Below are positions 15,909 to 24,325 of a stretch of 39,150 nt of DNA, in pieces (the first letter of the stretch is position 1; each line of letters opens with the position of its first letter). This DNA is from an uncultured Collinsella sp. (GTDB lineage Bacteria; Actinomycetota; Coriobacteriia; Coriobacteriales; Coriobacteriaceae): the NCBI GenBank assembly GCA_905199225.1, contig CAJKFS010000023.1:1-39150 (forward strand). The letters are read 5' to 3'. Made by a program: the position numbers and the translations under genes. The notes under the pieces are model-generated. The model did not search any database. It saw only the letters and a program-made list of their open reading frames with translations, and had not been told where the DNA came from.

Positions 15909-16691
15909 TTAAAAATCCAATCTCACAGGGATACCTTGAGATGCCATGTACTCTTTGACCTGGCAAATGCTGAAGGTTCCAAAGTGAAAGACGCTTGCCG
16001 CCAGCACGGCGTCGGCCTCACCCTCGATCACGCCCTCGGCAAAATGCTCGAGCGTACCCACGCCACCGCTCGCGATGACGGGAATCGGCACCGCGCGCGC
16101 CACGGCGCGAGTGAGCGCCAGGTCAAAGCCGGCCTTGGTGCCGTCGCGGTCCATGCTGGTGAGCAAAATCTCGCCGGCGCCGCGACGAGCCGCCTCCTCG
16201 GCCCACGCCACCGCATCGATGCCCGTAGCGTTGCGACCTCCTGCGGTAAAGACTTCCCACTTGTCGGCACCAGATGCGCCGGGCAAACCGACGCGCTTGG
16301 CATCGATTGCCACGACCACAGCCTGGCTGCCAAACGCCGCGGCAGCTTGGCTGATCAGCGACGGATCGCGCACGGCGGCAGAGTTGAGCGATACCTTGTC
16401 GGCGCCGGCGGCAACCATGGTCCGCATGCCCGCCAGGTCGCGAAAACCGCCGCCCACAGTATAGGGAATGGCAAGCTCCTCGGCCGCATGCGCCGCCATC
16501 TCGATGGTCGTCGCGCGGTTGTCGCTCGTTGCGGTAATGTCCAAAAATACGACCTCGTCCGCGCCCTCGCGGTCGTAGGCGCGCGCCAGCTCCACCGGGT
16601 CGCCCGCATCGCGCAGGCTCACAAAGTTCACGCCCTTCACCACGCGGCCGTCCTTGACGTCCAGGCAGGGAATCACGCGTTTGGTAAGCAT
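15909..16691 (-). CDS. hisF: Imidazole glycerol phosphate synthase, cyclase subunit
   Basis: A 260-residue (beta/alpha)8 barrel. With HisH it turns PRFAR plus ammonia into imidazole glycerol phosphate and AICAR. CLDVKDGRVVKGVNF holds the catalytic Asp near position 11, and VVVAIDAKR holds the second near 130. Phosphate-binding GGGFRDL and ASGGVG loops are present. It starts 3 bp after hisA. Confidence 0.97.
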   Translation of the reverse strand: MLTKRVIPCLDVKDGRVVKGVNFVSLRDAGDPVELARAYDREGADEVVFLDITATSDNRATTIEMAAHAAEELAIPYTVGGGFRDLAGMRTMVAAGADKVSLNSAAVRDPSLISQAAAAFGSQAVVVAIDAKRVGLPGASGADKWEVFTAGGRNATGIDAVAWAEEAARRGAGEILLTSMDRDGTKAGFDLALTRAVARAVPIPVIASGGVGTLEHFAEGVIEGEADAVLAASVFHFGTFSICQVKEYMASQGIPVRLDF

Positions 16692-16694
16692 GGG

Positions 16695-17438
16695 CTACTC
16701 CTCCCCTCGGGCGGCGGCCAGAGCCTGGGCCAGCGTAAAATTGCCCTCGTAGAGCGCGCGACCGGTAATAGCGCCCTCGATGGCGTCCTCGCCCACCGCG
16801 GCGAGCGCGCGGATGTCATCGAGCGTCGAGATGCCGCCCGAAGCCACGACGGGAAAGCCCGCGACCTGCGCCACATGGCGATATGCTGCCACGTCGATGC
16901 CCGTCTGCATGCCGTCGCGCGCGATGTCGGTGTAGACCAGGTGCTTAAAGCCCAGCTCGCTGAGCTGCGCCACGGCGTCGTCGAGCGCCACGCCCGCGCC
17001 ATCGCGCCAGCCGTTCACCTTGACCTGGCCGTCGCGCGCGGCGATGTCTGCCACCAGCAGCTCGCCAAAGCCGCGGGCCGCCACCTCGGCAAAGCCCGGC
17101 TCGGTCACGAGCACGGTGCCCAGTGCGATGCGACGCGCGCCGTAGCCGGCCAGCTCGTCGATGCGGGCAAGCGAGCGAACGCCGCCGCCCACGTCCACGG
17201 ACAGGCCGTCGACGCCGCAGATGGCCTTAATCGCCGCCGAGTTGGCAGCGCACGCGTCCTCGTCCTCGCCAAAGGCGGCGGACAGGTCGACAACGTGCAC
17301 CCAGCTTGCGCCCTGCTCGGCAAAGGAACGGGCAACGGCCACAGGGTCGTCGGAATATACCTTGCAACGGTTGCGGTCGCCGCGCTCCAGGCGCACGACC
17401 TTGCCACCGATCAAATCGATTGCGGGAAACAGGATCAT
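16695..17438 (-). CDS. hisA: ProFAR isomerase (1-(5-phosphoribosyl)-AICAR imine isomerase)
   Basis: A 247-residue (beta/alpha)8 barrel homologous to HisF. FPAIDLIGGKVVRLERGD carries the first catalytic Asp (residue 7 or 8), and VYTDIARDGMQTG the second. VGGGVRS and ASGGIST are the phosphate loops. In some Actinomycetota the orthologue PriA also serves TrpF in tryptophan synthesis; the sequence alone does not settle whether this is HisA or PriA. It overlaps the hisH stop by 4 bp (ATGA). Confidence 0.95.
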   Translation of the reverse strand: MILFPAIDLIGGKVVRLERGDRNRCKVYSDDPVAVARSFAEQGASWVHVVDLSAAFGEDEDACAANSAAIKAICGVDGLSVDVGGGVRSLARIDELAGYGARRIALGTVLVTEPGFAEVAARGFGELLVADIAARDGQVKVNGWRDGAGVALDDAVAQLSELGFKHLVYTDIARDGMQTGIDVAAYRHVAQVAGFPVVASGGISTLDDIRALAAVGEDAIEGAITGRALYEGNFTLAQALAAARGEE

Positions 17439-18133
17439 CGGCCGGCCTCCTCGACGATGTTGACGAAGTTCTTAAGGATGCGCTGACCCAGCGCGGAGGA
17501 TTTCTCGGGATGGAACTGGCAACCCCACACGCTGCCGCGGCGCACGATGCACGGGAAGCTCCGCGTGTAGTGCGTGCGTGCCAAGACATCGGCGACATCG
17601 GCGTCGTCAGCCACCGCGTAGCTGTGGGTGAAGTACATGTTGGCGCCCTCGGCAAAGCCGGCGAGCAGCGGATCGGTCGTACCGGCGGGCGTCATATGCA
17701 CTTGGTCCCAGCCCACGTGCGGCACCTTCAGACGGCTCGACTCCAGGCGCGTGCACGAGCCGCGCATGATGCCCAGGCCATCGACCCAAGGGCCACCGAC
17801 CTGCTCGGGAGCGTCATCCACAACCGCGCCCGTGTCCGCCGGCACGCCCTCGTTGCCGCGCTCAAAAAACAGCTGAAGGCCCAGGCAGATGCCGAGCAGC
17901 GGAGTTCCGGCGGCCACGGCATCGAGCACCGCGTCTGCCTCGCCGCTCTCACGCATAAAGGCGATCGCGTCGTAGAACGCGCCCACGCCCGGGATGACCA
18001 AGCCGTCGGCGTTACGAATCTGCTCCGGAACGTCCGACGTGCAGGCAACGGCACCGGCGCGCGCAAGCCCGCGCACGACGCTCGACAGATTGCCCTTGTG
18101 GTAGTCGACCACCACGATCTTCGGTTCGCCCAC
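17435..18133 (-). CDS. hisH: Imidazole glycerol phosphate synthase, glutaminase subunit
   Basis: A 232-residue class I glutamine amidotransferase supplying ammonia to HisF. The nucleophile is C83 in LLGICLGLQLFF; the His/Glu pair is H208 and E210 in GCQFHPEKSS. VVVDYHKGNLSSV is the normal N terminus, so I start at the GTG at 18133, which has GGGAGG upstream; an open frame runs further back but crosses the palindrome at 18161-18275. A segment of about 25 residues (GVPADTGAVVDD...) makes it somewhat longer than the common 200-210 residues. Confidence 0.93.
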   Translation of the reverse strand: MGEPKIVVVDYHKGNLSSVVRGLARAGAVACTSDVPEQIRNADGLVIPGVGAFYDAIAFMRESGEADAVLDAVAAGTPLLGICLGLQLFFERGNEGVPADTGAVVDDAPEQVGGPWVDGLGIMRGSCTRLESSRLKVPHVGWDQVHMTPAGTTDPLLAGFAEGANMYFTHSYAVADDADVADVLARTHYTRSFPCIVRRGSVWGCQFHPEKSSALGQRILKNFVNIVEEAGR

Positions 18134-18160
18134 GCGACCCTCCCTTTTCTCATCGTCCAA

Positions 18161-18275
18161 AACCTGCCAAAAAGGGACAGGTTTATTTTGGTCGGTTAAA
18201 CGTTCACCCACCGCATGAGACAGCATTTCCGCAGATAAAACCTGCCAAAATAAACCTGTCCCTTTTTGGTAGGTT
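18161..18275. repeat. Palindrome inside the his operon, 31-bp stem
   Basis: 18161-18191 and 18245-18275 are inverted copies with one mismatch around 53 bp. Each arm also begins with the direct motif AAAACCTGCCAAAA and contains its own small palindrome (AAACCTG...CAGGTTT), the usual build of a paired REP element. The right arm covers two bases of the hisB stop codon, and the left arm ends 27 bp before the hisH start. It lacks a T-tract in the operon direction. Confidence 0.75.
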
Positions 18276-18861
18276 ACAATGAGCCCTTGGTGCTGGGGAC
18301 GCCCTGCACGCGGGGATCGAGCTCGCAGGCATGGCGCATCGTGCGGCCCACGGCCTTAAAGGCGGCCTCGATAATGTGATGCGAGTTACCGCCCGCCAAC
18401 TCGCGCACGTGGAGCGTGAGCTTGGCATCGCGCGCAAAGGCGTAGAAGAACTCAACGGCCAACTCGGTATCGAAGCTACCCACACGCTCGGTCGGCACGG
18501 GCAGCTCGCAATAGGCCTGTCCGCGACCCGAGATGTCCACGGCAGCCATCACGAGCGTCTCGTCCATGGCGATCGCCGCGTCGGCAAAGCGCGTAATGCC
18601 CGCCTTGTCGCCCAGCGCCTGGCAAAACGCCTCGCCCAGCACGATACCCGTATCCTCGACGGTGTGGTGCGCATCGACCTCGACGTCGCCCACCGCGTGC
18701 ACCGTCAGGTCAAACAGACCATGACGGCCAAAGGCGTTGAGCATGTGGTCGAAAAACGGCACGCCGGTCGAGATATCGCACACTCCGGTTCCGTCCAGGT
18801 CGAGTTTGACAACAATATCGGTCTCCCCCGTCTTACGGGTCACCTCGGCATAACGGTCCAT
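18274..18861 (-). CDS. hisB: Imidazoleglycerol-phosphate dehydratase
   Basis: A 195-residue monofunctional HisB, without a phosphatase domain. The manganese-binding histidine motifs are FFDHMLNAFGRHG, DAHHTVEDTG and NSHHIIEAAFKA. It starts directly after the hisC stop (hisC ends at 18862). Its own stop codon overlaps the palindrome that separates it from hisH. Confidence 0.97.
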   Translation of the reverse strand: MDRYAEVTRKTGETDIVVKLDLDGTGVCDISTGVPFFDHMLNAFGRHGLFDLTVHAVGDVEVDAHHTVEDTGIVLGEAFCQALGDKAGITRFADAAIAMDETLVMAAVDISGRGQAYCELPVPTERVGSFDTELAVEFFYAFARDAKLTLHVRELAGGNSHHIIEAAFKAVGRTMRHACELDPRVQGVPSTKGSL

Positions 18862-19977
18862 CTACATCTCCTCCTTCACCAGCGCGGCAAACGCAGCCAG
18901 CACTTCGTCGTTTTCCTGCGGCGTGCCCACGGTAATGCGCAGGCAGTCCGCGAGCCCCGGCGCGTAGCTAAAGTCACGCACCAGGATGGAGTACTCGTCG
19001 CGCAGACGCTCTCTCACGCGCGTGGCATGCGGCGTGCACACAAGCACAAAGTTCGCCGCACTCGGCCATGCCTCCACGGGCAGACCCTCGGCAGCCATCG
19101 AGCGCAGGGCGGCCAGTTCGCGCTCGCGCTCGGATGCGACCTGTGCCACCACGGGCGCATACGCATCGCGGGCGCGCACGCAGGCAAGCGCCGCCGCCTG
19201 GCTCAGCACGTTGACCGAATAGATCTGGCGAATCGCCGCGAACACCTCGATAACCTCAGGCGCCGCGATCACATAGCCCAAGCGCGTGCCGGCGGCGCCA
19301 AACGCCTTGGACAGCGTGTGCAGAATCACCAGGTTGGGGTGCTCGGCGATAAGGCCCTGCGCCGTGGTGGCCGCGCCAAACGAATCGTCGGCAAACTCAA
19401 CGTAGGCCTCGTCGACCATAACCATGCCGGGGCACGCATCGCACAGAGCCGCGACAAAGTCGAGCGGGGCCACGTCGCCCGTTGGATTGTTGGGCGAGGT
19501 CACGATCGCCAGGTTGCACGCGGGCGCCGCGGCGAGCACCGCTGCCTGGTCGAGCTCAAAGCTCGCCGGATCGCGCCACACGTCGCGCACCTCGGTCTGG
19601 CACAGCGACGCAAAGAAGGCGTACTCGCTAAAGCACGGCGGGCAGTTGAGCAGAGTCCGCCCCGCGCCGCCAAACGCCAGCAGGTAGTTATAGAGCAGCT
19701 CATCGCCGCCGTTGCCCACGCAGATATTCTCGCGCGTCACGCCATGCCAAGCAGCAAGCTCGTCGCGCAGGTCGTTGGACATGGGATCGGGATAGCGGTT
19801 GAGCGGCGTGGCAGCAAGGGCCGCATCGACCGCCTCGCGCACACCGGCCGGCACAGGATAGGTGTTCTCGTTGGCCGAAAGGTTGATGCGCGTGGGCGTA
19901 AAGTTGGGATCATAGGGCTCAATACCGGCCAGGTAAGGCTGGACGAGCTCCTTCATGCGGGGTGAAAGCTCGGCCAT
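18862..19977 (-). CDS. hisC: Histidinol-phosphate aminotransferase
   Basis: A 371-residue fold-type I PLP aminotransferase. LSANENTYPVP is the substrate-facing N-terminal motif, TSPNNPTGD binds the cofactor, MVDEAYVEF holds the PLP-contacting Asp, and HTLSKAFGAAGTRLGY contains the Schiff-base lysine. It transfers an amino group from glutamate to imidazole acetol phosphate. I start at MAELSP (19977), one base past the hisD stop, because GAGGAGG at the hisD end serves as ribosome binding site; an earlier in-frame start would overlap hisD more. Confidence 0.95.
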   Translation of the reverse strand: MAELSPRMKELVQPYLAGIEPYDPNFTPTRINLSANENTYPVPAGVREAVDAALAATPLNRYPDPMSNDLRDELAAWHGVTRENICVGNGGDELLYNYLLAFGGAGRTLLNCPPCFSEYAFFASLCQTEVRDVWRDPASFELDQAAVLAAAPACNLAIVTSPNNPTGDVAPLDFVAALCDACPGMVMVDEAYVEFADDSFGAATTAQGLIAEHPNLVILHTLSKAFGAAGTRLGYVIAAPEVIEVFAAIRQIYSVNVLSQAAALACVRARDAYAPVVAQVASERERELAALRSMAAEGLPVEAWPSAANFVLVCTPHATRVRERLRDEYSILVRDFSYAPGLADCLRITVGTPQENDEVLAAFAALVKEEM

Positions 19978-19978
19978 A

Positions 19979-21415
19979 TTAGGCCTCCTCGCCGGCCGCA
20001 CCGGCGGCACTGCTCGCAGCCGCCGCCAGGTCTACGCCCTCAGCAACCGTCGCCACGGCGTCGCCCGGCCAGGCAACCTTGGTCAGGTCGGCCGCGGCCA
20101 GCGACTCAGCGCTCACGGAGTCCTCGCCCTGCTCCAGCACGCGACGGCGCAGTGCGGCCGAAAGCGCGTGTGCCCACAGGCCCTCTGCCTCGGCCAGGCG
20201 CTGCGTGGCGGGAGCGTCGAAAAGCAGGCCCTCGGGCGTATAGCAAATGACGCTCGAGCGCTTGACGAACTCCTCCACCGAAAGCGGGTTGGAGAACATG
20301 GCCGTGCCGCCGGTCGGCAGCGTGTGGTTGGGGCCGGCGACGTAATCGCCGAGCGGCTCGGAGCTCCAGGCGCCCACAAAGATGGCGCCGGCGTTGCGAA
20401 TGCCGCCGAGCAGGCCCATCGCGTCCTTGCAGTGCAGCTCCAGGTGCTCGGGCGCCACGGTGTTCACGGCCTCGACAGCGGCGGCCATGTCGGCGGCAAC
20501 CACGATCGTGCCCTCGTTGTCGAGCGAGGCACGCGTGATCTCGGCGCGCGGCGACTGCACGACCAAGATGTCGATGCCGGCCTCGACCTCGCGCGCAAAC
20601 TGCTCGTCGCAGGTCACCAGATAGCAGGCGGCCAGCGGATCGTGCTCGGCCTGGGCCATCAGGTCGGCCGCGACCACCATGGGCTTGGCCGTGGCGTCGG
20701 CCAGCACGCAAACCTCGGACGGGCCGGCGACCATGTCGATGCCCACGTCGCCCGACACGATCTGCTTGGCCGCGGCGACAAAGGCGTTGCCCGGACCGGT
20801 GATCTTGTCGACACGAGGAATGGTCTCGGTGCCATACGCCAGCGCGGCCACGGCCTGGGCGCCGCCCACCATATAGATCTCGTCCACGCCGCCGAGCTTG
20901 GCAGCCGCAAGCGTATACGGGCTGATCAGGCCATCTTTTTGCGGCGGAGTCACCATGACCACGCGCTTGACGCCGGCCACCTTGGCGGGGATGGCGTTCA
21001 TGAGCACGGTGGAGGGATACTGCGCGCGGCCTCCCGGCACGTAGATGCCGGCCGCGGCAAGCGGGGTCACCTTAACGCCGAGCATCGTGCCGTCCGGGCG
21101 CGTGGTAAACCAGCTCTGCTCGACCTCGCGCTGGTGGAATTCGCGAATCTGGCGCGCAGCCTTCTCGAGTGCGGCGACAAAGGCCGGATCGAGGCCCTCG
21201 AGCGCGGCATCGATCTGCTCCTGCGGCAGGCGGAAGCTTTCCAGCTCAACACCGTCAAAACGCTGGCAGTAATCGCGCACCGCGGCATCGCCGTTGGCGC
21301 GCACGTTGGTCACGATATCGCGGGCGGCGTCGACGATATTTTGCGGCAACACGCCCTTGCGGTTGAGCTGATTGGTGACGAGGCGCTCGCCGGGAGCAAG
21401 TTTGATGGTCTTCAT
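19979..21415 (-). CDS. hisD: Histidinol dehydrogenase
   Basis: A 478-residue zinc, NAD-dependent enzyme that oxidises histidinol to histidine in two steps. MVAGPSEVCVLAD, PEHLELHCKD (zinc and substrate ligands) and VAGPNHTLPTGGTA are visible. It is some 40-50 residues longer than typical HisD owing to an Ala-rich C-terminal tail. The ATG at 21415 gives the canonical N terminus; 105 bp separate it from hisZG upstream, a gap with no recognisable site. Confidence 0.96.
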   Translation of the reverse strand: MKTIKLAPGERLVTNQLNRKGVLPQNIVDAARDIVTNVRANGDAAVRDYCQRFDGVELESFRLPQEQIDAALEGLDPAFVAALEKAARQIREFHQREVEQSWFTTRPDGTMLGVKVTPLAAAGIYVPGGRAQYPSTVLMNAIPAKVAGVKRVVMVTPPQKDGLISPYTLAAAKLGGVDEIYMVGGAQAVAALAYGTETIPRVDKITGPGNAFVAAAKQIVSGDVGIDMVAGPSEVCVLADATAKPMVVAADLMAQAEHDPLAACYLVTCDEQFAREVEAGIDILVVQSPRAEITRASLDNEGTIVVAADMAAAVEAVNTVAPEHLELHCKDAMGLLGGIRNAGAIFVGAWSSEPLGDYVAGPNHTLPTGGTAMFSNPLSVEEFVKRSSVICYTPEGLLFDAPATQRLAEAEGLWAHALSAALRRRVLEQGEDSVSAESLAAADLTKVAWPGDAVATVAEGVDLAAAASSAAGAAGEEA

Positions 21416-21520
21416 ATCGGTATCCCCTATCGGTTGAGGTTGCGTCTGAGAAACGTGAGACCAGGCGGCGGCGACAATCGACCCGCAGCCCGGATATGGG
21501 GGCGCCCGCACGCGCTCGCG

Positions 21521-23236
21521 CTATTGTGCCGAGCCCGCGACGGGCTCAAAATGCTTGTCCTTCACGGCCGCCGCCAGGCGATCGGCCAGGTTGCGCACAC
21601 GTGGGTCCAGGCGCGCCGCGCCCGGGTTAACGAAGAAGCGCGCCGTGCAGTCCATAATGCGACCAGTAATAACCAGGTCGTTGTCGCGCAGGGTCGCGCC
21701 CGTGGCGGTAATGTCCACGATGCGGTCGGTCATACCGACGATGGGGCCCAGCTCGATGTTGCCGTGCAGCGAGACGATATCGGCATTCACGCCGCGCTCG
21801 GCATACCAGGCGCTCGCGATGCGCGGGTACTTGGTGGCCACGCGAAGCGACCCGCGGCGGGCATAGTTGCGCTCGGCCTGCCCGGCGCGCCACGCAGGCT
21901 CCGCCTCAATAAAAGTGCACAGACCGTAGCCCAGATTGACCAGCTGCAGCAGGTTGAGGTCGGCCTCGATGAGCGAGTCCCAGCCGCAGATGCCGCAGTC
22001 GGCGCCGCCGCAACCCACAAAGGCCGGCGCGTCGCTGGGACGCACGATGACAAACTCAATATCGCCGACCGCGCCCTCGCCGGCACGCGTGTCACGACCG
22101 CGCACGATCAGGTGACGACCGGGGTCGCGCAGCTCGGAGACGTCCAGGCCCGCAGCCTCGAGCACATCGAGGGTATCGGCCTTGAGCGAGCCCTTGGGCA
22201 CGGCAATGCGCAGCGGGCCCTCGGCGCCACGGCCCACGGCGTGATCGCCATCGGAGGCAGCGTCCTCGGCCGAGGTGCGCGCGGCCTCCAGGCGCTCGAG
22301 CGAAAAGGCGAAGCCCGCCGCCGGCACCTCGATACCGTCACCAAATGCGCCGGTAAAGATGGAGTCGTAGCGACCGCCCGAACCCACCGGATCGGGCAGG
22401 CCGCCGGCATAGGCCTTAAAGACCAGACCCGTGTAGTAATCAAACGAGTTCATGATGGAGAAGTCGAAGGACAGCACCTGGGCGTCCTCGGGAGCCAGGC
22501 CCTCGACCAGGGCACGCAGCTCGCGCGTGAGCGGCGCGACAATGCCCACCGCCGCCAGAAGCGCGTCGACGCGGTCGAGTACCTCAGCGCCGCCGTGCAA
22601 GCGCGGCAGCTCGCTGATGGCAGCCTTGACGGCCTCGGGCTCGGCGCTTGCCGCCACACGGGCATCGAGGCCCACAAAGTCGTTGGCGTGTACGCAACGC
22701 AATGCCTCGGCAGCCAGTTCGCGATCCTCACAGGCCGCGAGCAGTTCCTTAAACGGACGAACGCTGCCCGCAATAATGCGCGCATCGGGCAGCGCCAGCT
22801 TGCGCACGGCCTCCGCCACCAGCGAGACGATCTCGACATCGCCCGCGGTGTCGCCCACACCGATAAGCTCAAAACCCAACTGCGTAAACTGACGCGAGCC
22901 GCCGGCATTGCGCTGGCATTCGCGAACCACCGGCGCCTCGTAGCGAAGGCGCAGCGGCAGATCGGCCGCGCGCATGCGGGTCGAAACCAAGCGCACGATC
23001 GGCAGCGTGTTGTCGGGACGGACCACCAGCAGGCGGCCGTCATCATCAAAGAGCTTAAACGGGGTGTCCGCAATGCGGCCACCCTCCTCGAGAGAGCCCT
23101 TGTCCTCGAGCAGCGGCGTCTCGACCGGCAGGTAATGATGCTCCCTAAAGCAGCCCTTCACCGTCAGCGCAATCTCCTCGCGCGCCTGAGCCTCCTCGGG
23201 CAATATGTCCCGGAATCCCCACGGTGTGGCCGTCAT
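21521..23236 (-). CDS. hisZG: HisZ-HisG fusion: ATP phosphoribosyltransferase, regulatory plus catalytic
   Basis: A 571-residue single frame joining two normally separate subunits. Residues 1 to about 320 are HisZ, the histidyl-tRNA-synthetase-like regulator: TPWGFRDILPEEA, motif-2-like RYEAPVVRECQRN, SFDYYTGLVFKAY, and GSGGRYDSI. A polar linker (about 321-340, TSAEDAASDGD...) leads to HisG, short form, at 341-571: PLRIAVPKGSL, and the PRPP loop region DITATGATLRDNDL. It catalyses the first committed step, ATP plus PRPP to phosphoribosyl-ATP, with HisZ mediating histidine feedback in family members. No separate hisG or hisZ is in the operon. The HisG part has an unusual C409/C414/C417 cluster. 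Confidence 0.93.
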   Translation of the reverse strand: MTATPWGFRDILPEEAQAREEIALTVKGCFREHHYLPVETPLLEDKGSLEEGGRIADTPFKLFDDDGRLLVVRPDNTLPIVRLVSTRMRAADLPLRLRYEAPVVRECQRNAGGSRQFTQLGFELIGVGDTAGDVEIVSLVAEAVRKLALPDARIIAGSVRPFKELLAACEDRELAAEALRCVHANDFVGLDARVAASAEPEAVKAAISELPRLHGGAEVLDRVDALLAAVGIVAPLTRELRALVEGLAPEDAQVLSFDFSIMNSFDYYTGLVFKAYAGGLPDPVGSGGRYDSIFTGAFGDGIEVPAAGFAFSLERLEAARTSAEDAASDGDHAVGRGAEGPLRIAVPKGSLKADTLDVLEAAGLDVSELRDPGRHLIVRGRDTRAGEGAVGDIEFVIVRPSDAPAFVGCGGADCGICGWDSLIEADLNLLQLVNLGYGLCTFIEAEPAWRAGQAERNYARRGSLRVATKYPRIASAWYAERGVNADIVSLHGNIELGPIVGMTDRIVDITATGATLRDNDLVITGRIMDCTARFFVNPGAARLDPRVRNLADRLAAAVKDKHFEPVAGSAQ

Positions 23237-23272
23237 CTGGTGAGCCTCCTCATGCTGTGTTTCATATAGAAC

Positions 23273-23302
23273 AGAAGACCGGCATAGCTCCGCCGGTCTT
23301 CT
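23273..23302. terminator. Strong hairpin between the epimerase and hisZG
   Basis: AGAAGACCGGC and GCCGGTCTTCT pair perfectly around an 8-base loop. It lies downstream of the epimerase gene and 36 bp upstream of hisZG on the same strand. No real T-tract follows on either strand, so it is either a weak terminator of the sugar operon or a leader structure of the his mRNA. The ribosome binding site GAGGAGG for hisZG lies beyond it. Confidence 0.5.
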
Positions 23303-23405
23303 GGGTACTTTAGCATACTAGAGTGTTTGCGGGGAAAATCCATCGCGGCCGCTCACGCCGTATTCATTTGGAAACATAGGGCAGATCGACGCAACCCAAA
23401 CCCGC

Positions 23406-24242
23406 CTAGGCGCCAATCGCACGACGATACTCTGCCATTACCTGCGCATCGGCAGCTGCGGGGTCGGCGAAATAGCGCCCGTCATAGGTCTCGGCCGAAA
23501 CAACTCCGCGATAGCCGCGCGCCACCAGCCTATCCAGGTCGGCGCGCATATCGCGGTCGCCGTCACCCCAGGCAAGATGCGTCGTGCCATCTGCCGCAAC
23601 ATCGACAAAATGCACGTGGGCGACATCTTCGCCAAGCAGATCGAAATAATCGTCGATGGTATCCCCTGCCACCGCCATAGCGCCCAAATCCAGACACGCC
23701 TTAAGTGCCGGATGATCAACTGCCTCGATCATGCGCTTCGTGTCGGCCGCCGAGTTCACGATCATCGACTCAACCGGCTGTAGGGCCTCGAGCACCAGTC
23801 GCACGCCGCGCTCTCCCGCATGCTCGGCAATCGCACGCAGCATCGAGGCGCTGCGACCCCACGCGTCCTCGATCGGCTCGTTCAAAAATGCCCAGCCGCT
23901 CGAGACCATGACCTGCTCGGCTCCAAGTTCCGCCGCGATATCCACAACGTTCTTAAAGTACGCGAGCGTGCGGGCACGCGCCTCATTCCCACGCGCCGCG
24001 ATATTCCACGGCTTGGGGTTGTTCTGTTCGGGACAAAGCCCCACAATCCGAACCCCATACCGCTGCGACAGCTCCCGCACCTGCTCGAGCGAATCGTATC
24101 CATGGCAATCGACATACAGATGCATCGCCCCGGTCCAAAGCTCGCAACACGTGTAGCCCGAGGCCGCTGCCGAAGAAAAGAATTCCTCAAGGTCAAAATA
24201 ACGATGGCTGATATTCATGACGGCAAGCTGCGGATACTCCAT
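23406..24242 (-). CDS. FrlC-like sugar (phosphate) epimerase, TIM barrel
   Basis: A 278-residue AP_endonuc_2/xylose-isomerase-like barrel. Metal-binding residues are visible in LVLEALQPVES (Glu), LDLGAM (Asp), HVHFVD (His) and SAETYDG (Glu). Segments line up well with my memory of E. coli FrlC, the fructoselysine 3-epimerase: VRIVGLCPEQN, WGRSASML, ALQPVESMIVN. A role in interconverting Amadori-sugar epimers fits the FrlB-like genes upstream, though a general hexulose epimerase remains possible. The ATG at 24242 has AAAGGTGG at good spacing; a GTG three codons earlier is less likely. A terminator-like hairpin separates it from the IID gene. Confidence 0.82.
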   Translation of the reverse strand: MEYPQLAVMNISHRYFDLEEFFSSAAASGYTCCELWTGAMHLYVDCHGYDSLEQVRELSQRYGVRIVGLCPEQNNPKPWNIAARGNEARARTLAYFKNVVDIAAELGAEQVMVSSGWAFLNEPIEDAWGRSASMLRAIAEHAGERGVRLVLEALQPVESMIVNSAADTKRMIEAVDHPALKACLDLGAMAVAGDTIDDYFDLLGEDVAHVHFVDVAADGTTHLAWGDGDRDMRADLDRLVARGYRGVVSAETYDGRYFADPAAADAQVMAEYRRAIGA

Positions 24243-24259
24243 CTTGTCCACCTTTCGGC

Positions 24260-24294
24260 AAAAGGGCGCCGCAGCACAGTGTGCGCGACGCCCC
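24260..24294 (-). terminator. Terminator-like hairpin after PTS IID (downstream set)
   Basis: On the minus strand GGGCGTCGCGCAC-ACT-GTGCTGCGGCGCCC forms a long imperfect stem followed by TTTT. It lies between the IID and epimerase genes. The T-tract is short, so partial readthrough into the epimerase gene is likely. Confidence 0.55.
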
Positions 24295-24325
24295 CTCTTA
24301 CATTATTCTCATTATGACGGATGCC

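Noticed and set aside
18161..18275. Intrinsic terminator between hisB and hisH
   Set aside because: The stem is 31 bp around a 53-bp loop and no T-tract follows in the operon direction; the genes beyond it complete the same pathway.
15045..23269. Very long open frames on the plus strand opposite the his genes (up to about 1100 codons)
   Set aside because: They mirror the his genes through G/C-biased third positions, are rich in His, Arg and Ala, have no family motifs and no ribosome binding sites. The opposite strand has a complete set of recognisable his genes.
23237..23340. T-box or histidine attenuator before hisZG
   Set aside because: No T-box AGGGTGGNACCGCG core and no His-rich leader peptide; only a plain hairpin is visible.
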